Source: an uncultured Treponema sp. (GTDB lineage: Bacteria > Spirochaetota > Spirochaetia > Treponematales > Treponemataceae). Taken from it: a DNA stretch of 7,738 nucleotides. The stretch's first letter is position 1. Each line of letters opens with the position of its first letter. Under the pieces are notes generated by a model. That model was not told the origin of the DNA, made no database searches, and saw nothing but the letters and a program-made list of their open reading frames with translations. Made by a program: the position numbers and the translations under genes. This document shows positions 5,837 through 7,738 of the stretch, piece by piece. Location of the stretch: contig CAMVJE010000066.1 of NCBI GenBank assembly GCA_947167745.1, positions 1 through 7,738 on the forward strand. Reading direction: 5' to 3'.

Positions 5837-7603
5837 TTATGCTAAATCCTTCAAATCAATCAGGGCAAGGCTTGAAGCTAGAATTCGCGCACAGTTGACC
5901 TCATAATCTGCAAAACGGGCGGGAATCCTGATTTTATTGAAAGCAAGAACACCGTAAAAATCATCTCTTGAACCGATGACACAATGAACAGATGAGAAAA
6001 TCTCACGGGCGCGGAGAGCATCTCCAAAAACATTGTTTTCCGGAATTTCAGAAGTAAAATTGTAGAGGGTAACTCCGTCGGCATCGAGGGCCTTCTTAAA
6101 ATCTTCAGTCAAAGTATATTCTGCTGTTTTAAGTTCAGGTCTTTCTTCTCCAACATAAACTATGCTCTTCATTTCTGGTCCGGCATAAATTGAAATGCAG
6201 TCAACAGAATAGAGACCGATCATATGTTTGAGAAGTTTCATTACAGCTTCCCGAGGATTTACATACAGATTATGCATATAATCTGCCATGTGTTTCAATT
6301 CCTGAACTTCTCGGCCTTCGGCAGCCTTTCCTTCTCCATTTTCTTTTAAACGCTCCGCATAAGCCTGTGCATGAAGGTCGTCGCGGTAGAAAACATATCG
6401 GTCCCGGCCTTTATCTTTCGCACGATAGAGACAAAAATCAGCCTTTCTAAAGAGTTCATCATAAGTCGTTCCGTTAGCAGGATAGACAGCAGCCCCCACA
6501 GAACAACTAAGCACGATATCATCAAAATTACCTTCAAATTCTTTTTTTATTTGAACTAGAATAGCCCGAAGAGCACCGCGCAGAATGCTGACATTCGCCA
6601 CATTTTCAAGGACAAGCATGAACTCATCACCGCCAAAACGTCCGACAACACCGTCCTCTCCCACAATTTCCTTAATTTTTTGAGCAGTACGGGTTATAAC
6701 CTTATCACCAGCAAGATGTCCGAAACGGTCGTTTATAGGTTTAAAGTGATCCAGATCAATTATGACAAGCGCAAAAGATTCCTGCAGACCAGACTTGATT
6801 TTTTGCTGAGCATAAGAAGTTATGGTCTTTTTGTTGTAAACCTGAGAAAGCGAATCAAGCTGAAGTTCTTCAATCAGGGTATGAGAACCATGAAGCTTTG
6901 TCATATCTTCGTCTGACAGAATGCGACCAATCATGGTTGTTTCATTAAGGCCATCATAACGGGTACCAATCAGTCGTAGTTTTTCATTTACAGCCCCGGA
7001 AGTTCTGAAAGAGCCTTCCATCTTTGTCATTATGGAATTTGGGACTTTTGCAATATCGTTACAAAATACATTTAGATTATCAAGGCTTTTTTTGGAAACA
7101 AGATTGTCTTTAGCAAGCAGATTCTTCCAATCCTCAAGATGCATTTTGTAGAGGACAATTTCTTTTCCCTGACTATAATAAGCAAGAGTGAACAAATCCG
7201 CTGCCTTCTGGTAACTGAAAAGATAGTCATTTGTAAGACTGAGTGCTGTATGAATTTTATTGTTTTCGTCTACAGCAGTACGGGTAAATTCTATGGCATC
7301 GTAAATATCAAACAGACGAATTCTGGCAAGATATGGCTTACTGACATTTCGGACAGTAACAAAGTTGTAGCAATATTCGTTTGTATTTCTTAAAAGATGA
7401 AAGATGTCACTTCGGTTATCAGATTTGTCGTATTTACCCGTAACAAGGTCAACGAAGCGGTCTTTTTCGTCCGGACGAACAAAATCAAGGATGTTTTCGC
7501 ATAAATAGTCAAAATAAGTGAAAAAATCTTTTGTTGTGTCAGTTTCGACAAGACGGAAATTTTCGTCAAGCAAAGCACTTCGATTTTTTACCGACAGAAT
7601 CAT
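5837..7603 (-). CDS. Soluble diguanylate cyclase-type protein: PAS-like, PAS-like, GGDEF, GAF-like
   Basis: This 588-residue protein has no signal peptide or membrane segment and is probably a cytoplasmic sensor that makes cyclic di-GMP. Residues 1-105 look PAS-like (LDENFRLVET, LDFVRPDEKDRF). Residues 115-240 look like a second PAS fold, ending in GTRYDG and IGRILSDED. The GGDEF domain spans about 248-408, with metal-binding D283 in IIDLDHF, NDRFGHLAGD (291-300) and GGDEF at 324-328. The usual N-terminal LTG signature is changed to DSLSQVYNKK (250-259). The RxxD inhibitory site is absent: GEDG (315-318) sits there. Residues 437-585 look GAF-like, an uncommon place for a sensor, after rather than before the cyclase. 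The PAS and GAF calls are from sequence feel, less certain than GGDEF. The start at 7603 has GAGG 10 bases upstream. No terminator follows it before the EF-G promoter. Confidence 0.88.
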   Translation of the reverse strand: MILSVKNRSALLDENFRLVETDTTKDFFTYFDYLCENILDFVRPDEKDRFVDLVTGKYDKSDNRSDIFHLLRNTNEYCYNFVTVRNVSKPYLARIRLFDIYDAIEFTRTAVDENNKIHTALSLTNDYLFSYQKAADLFTLAYYSQGKEIVLYKMHLEDWKNLLAKDNLVSKKSLDNLNVFCNDIAKVPNSIMTKMEGSFRTSGAVNEKLRLIGTRYDGLNETTMIGRILSDEDMTKLHGSHTLIEELQLDSLSQVYNKKTITSYAQQKIKSGLQESFALVIIDLDHFKPINDRFGHLAGDKVITRTAQKIKEIVGEDGVVGRFGGDEFMLVLENVANVSILRGALRAILVQIKKEFEGNFDDIVLSCSVGAAVYPANGTTYDELFRKADFCLYRAKDKGRDRYVFYRDDLHAQAYAERLKENGEGKAAEGREVQELKHMADYMHNLYVNPREAVMKLLKHMIGLYSVDCISIYAGPEMKSIVYVGEERPELKTAEYTLTEDFKKALDADGVTLYNFTSEIPENNVFGDALRAREIFSSVHCVIGSRDDFYGVLAFNKIRIPARFADYEVNCARILASSLALIDLKDLA

Positions 7604-7624
7604 TTACAGCATACCTCAGTTTAT

Positions 7625-7652
7625 ATTATAACCCAGATTTCTGAAAAAGCAA
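7625..7652 (-). promoter_or_regulatory. Promoter of the PAS/GGDEF/GAF gene
   Basis: A perfect TATAAT (7625-7630) lies on the minus strand 21 bases before the start codon. The -35 candidate TTGCTT (7647-7652) stands 16 bases away and overlaps the last bases of the T-run of the upstream tRNA-Lys terminator. The -10 is strong and the -35 only moderate. The leader would be very short, about 15 bases. Confidence 0.7.
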
Positions 7653-7682
7653 AAAAAAAGACTCCTGAATATTCAGAAGTCT
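7651..7682 (-). terminator. Intrinsic terminator after tRNA-Lys
   Basis: On the minus strand AGACTTCTGAAT is followed directly by ATTCAGGAGTCT. This gives an 11-12 bp near-palindrome with one G-U pair (a few central pairs open as the loop), running into nine T. It begins 4 bases past the tRNA-Lys discriminator base, so the tRNA transcript has almost no 3' trailer before the terminator stem. Confidence 0.94.
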
Positions 7683-7686
7683 TATG

Positions 7687-7738
7687 TGAGCTATGATGGA
7701 TTCGAACCATCGACAGCCGCCTTAAAAGGGCGGTGCTC
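7687..7738 (-). tRNA. tRNA-Lys (anticodon UUU), 5' part outside the window
   Basis: The visible minus-strand sequence runs from just before the anticodon stem to the 3' end. The anticodon stem CCGCC/GGCGG encloses the loop CTTTTAA, giving anticodon TTT (7724-7726), which reads AAA and AAG lysine codons. The variable loop is short. The T-arm is GATGG-TTCGAAT-CCATC and the acceptor 3' strand ATAGCTC is followed by discriminator A. CCA is not encoded. The acceptor 5' strand and D-arm lie beyond position 7738, so the gene is cut by the window edge, not broken. Confidence 0.93.

Noticed and set aside
7633..7642. Small palindrome CAGA-TT-TCTG between the -35 and -10 of the soluble cyclase gene
   Set aside because: Four-base arms in AT-rich DNA are expected by chance; there is no further support for an operator.
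1..7738. CRISPR array, toxin-antitoxin, phage or defence genes, retron or other new multi-gene system
   Set aside because: No regularly spaced repeats, integrase, transposase, reverse transcriptase or small paired genes were seen. Coding sequence and identified RNA genes occupy nearly all of the window.

Overview
The window reads as part of a spirochaete chromosome, most likely a gut or rumen Treponema. The reasons are the translation factor, which has the sequence character of the divergent EF-G type shared by spirochaetes, planctomycetes and some deltaproteobacteria; a stand-alone UgpC/MsmK-type sugar ABC ATPase; and two diguanylate-cyclase-type proteins close together in moderately AT-rich DNA with very AT-rich intergenic gaps. 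The assignment is an inference from protein character; no database search was possible.

Layout. Positions 1-1290, minus strand: an intrinsic terminator and a UgpC/MsmK-type ATPase with a strong ribosome binding site and two overlapping promoter candidates. Positions 1291-2311, minus strand: a DUF554 (YqgA-like) membrane protein carrying a GC-rich, palindrome-filled, in-frame insertion of about 35-40 codons; a degenerate partial copy of the 3' part of a tRNA-Leu directly in front of it; a terminator; and an intact tRNA-Leu(GAG). Positions 2312-2482: a divergent control region with the tRNA-Leu promoter on one strand and the promoter of a membrane GGDEF protein on the other. Positions 2483-3688, plus strand: a seven-helix membrane diguanylate cyclase. 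Positions 3685-5745, minus strand: an EF-G-like GTPase that overlaps the end of the cyclase gene by 4 bp, tail to tail. Positions 5837-7603, minus strand: a soluble protein with the apparent order PAS-like, PAS-like, GGDEF, GAF-like. Positions 7604-7738, minus strand: its promoter, a strong terminator, and the 3' part of a tRNA-Lys(UUU) cut by the window edge.

Functionally this is mostly housekeeping: translation (EF-G, two tRNAs), carbohydrate import, and c-di-GMP signalling. Both GGDEF proteins keep the GGDEF active-site motif and both lack the RxxD inhibitory site. I do not see a new multi-gene system. The parts that most deserve a second look are small-scale: the in-frame palindromic insertion inside the DUF554 gene, and the tRNA-Leu relic that now forms the leader and ribosome binding site of that same gene.
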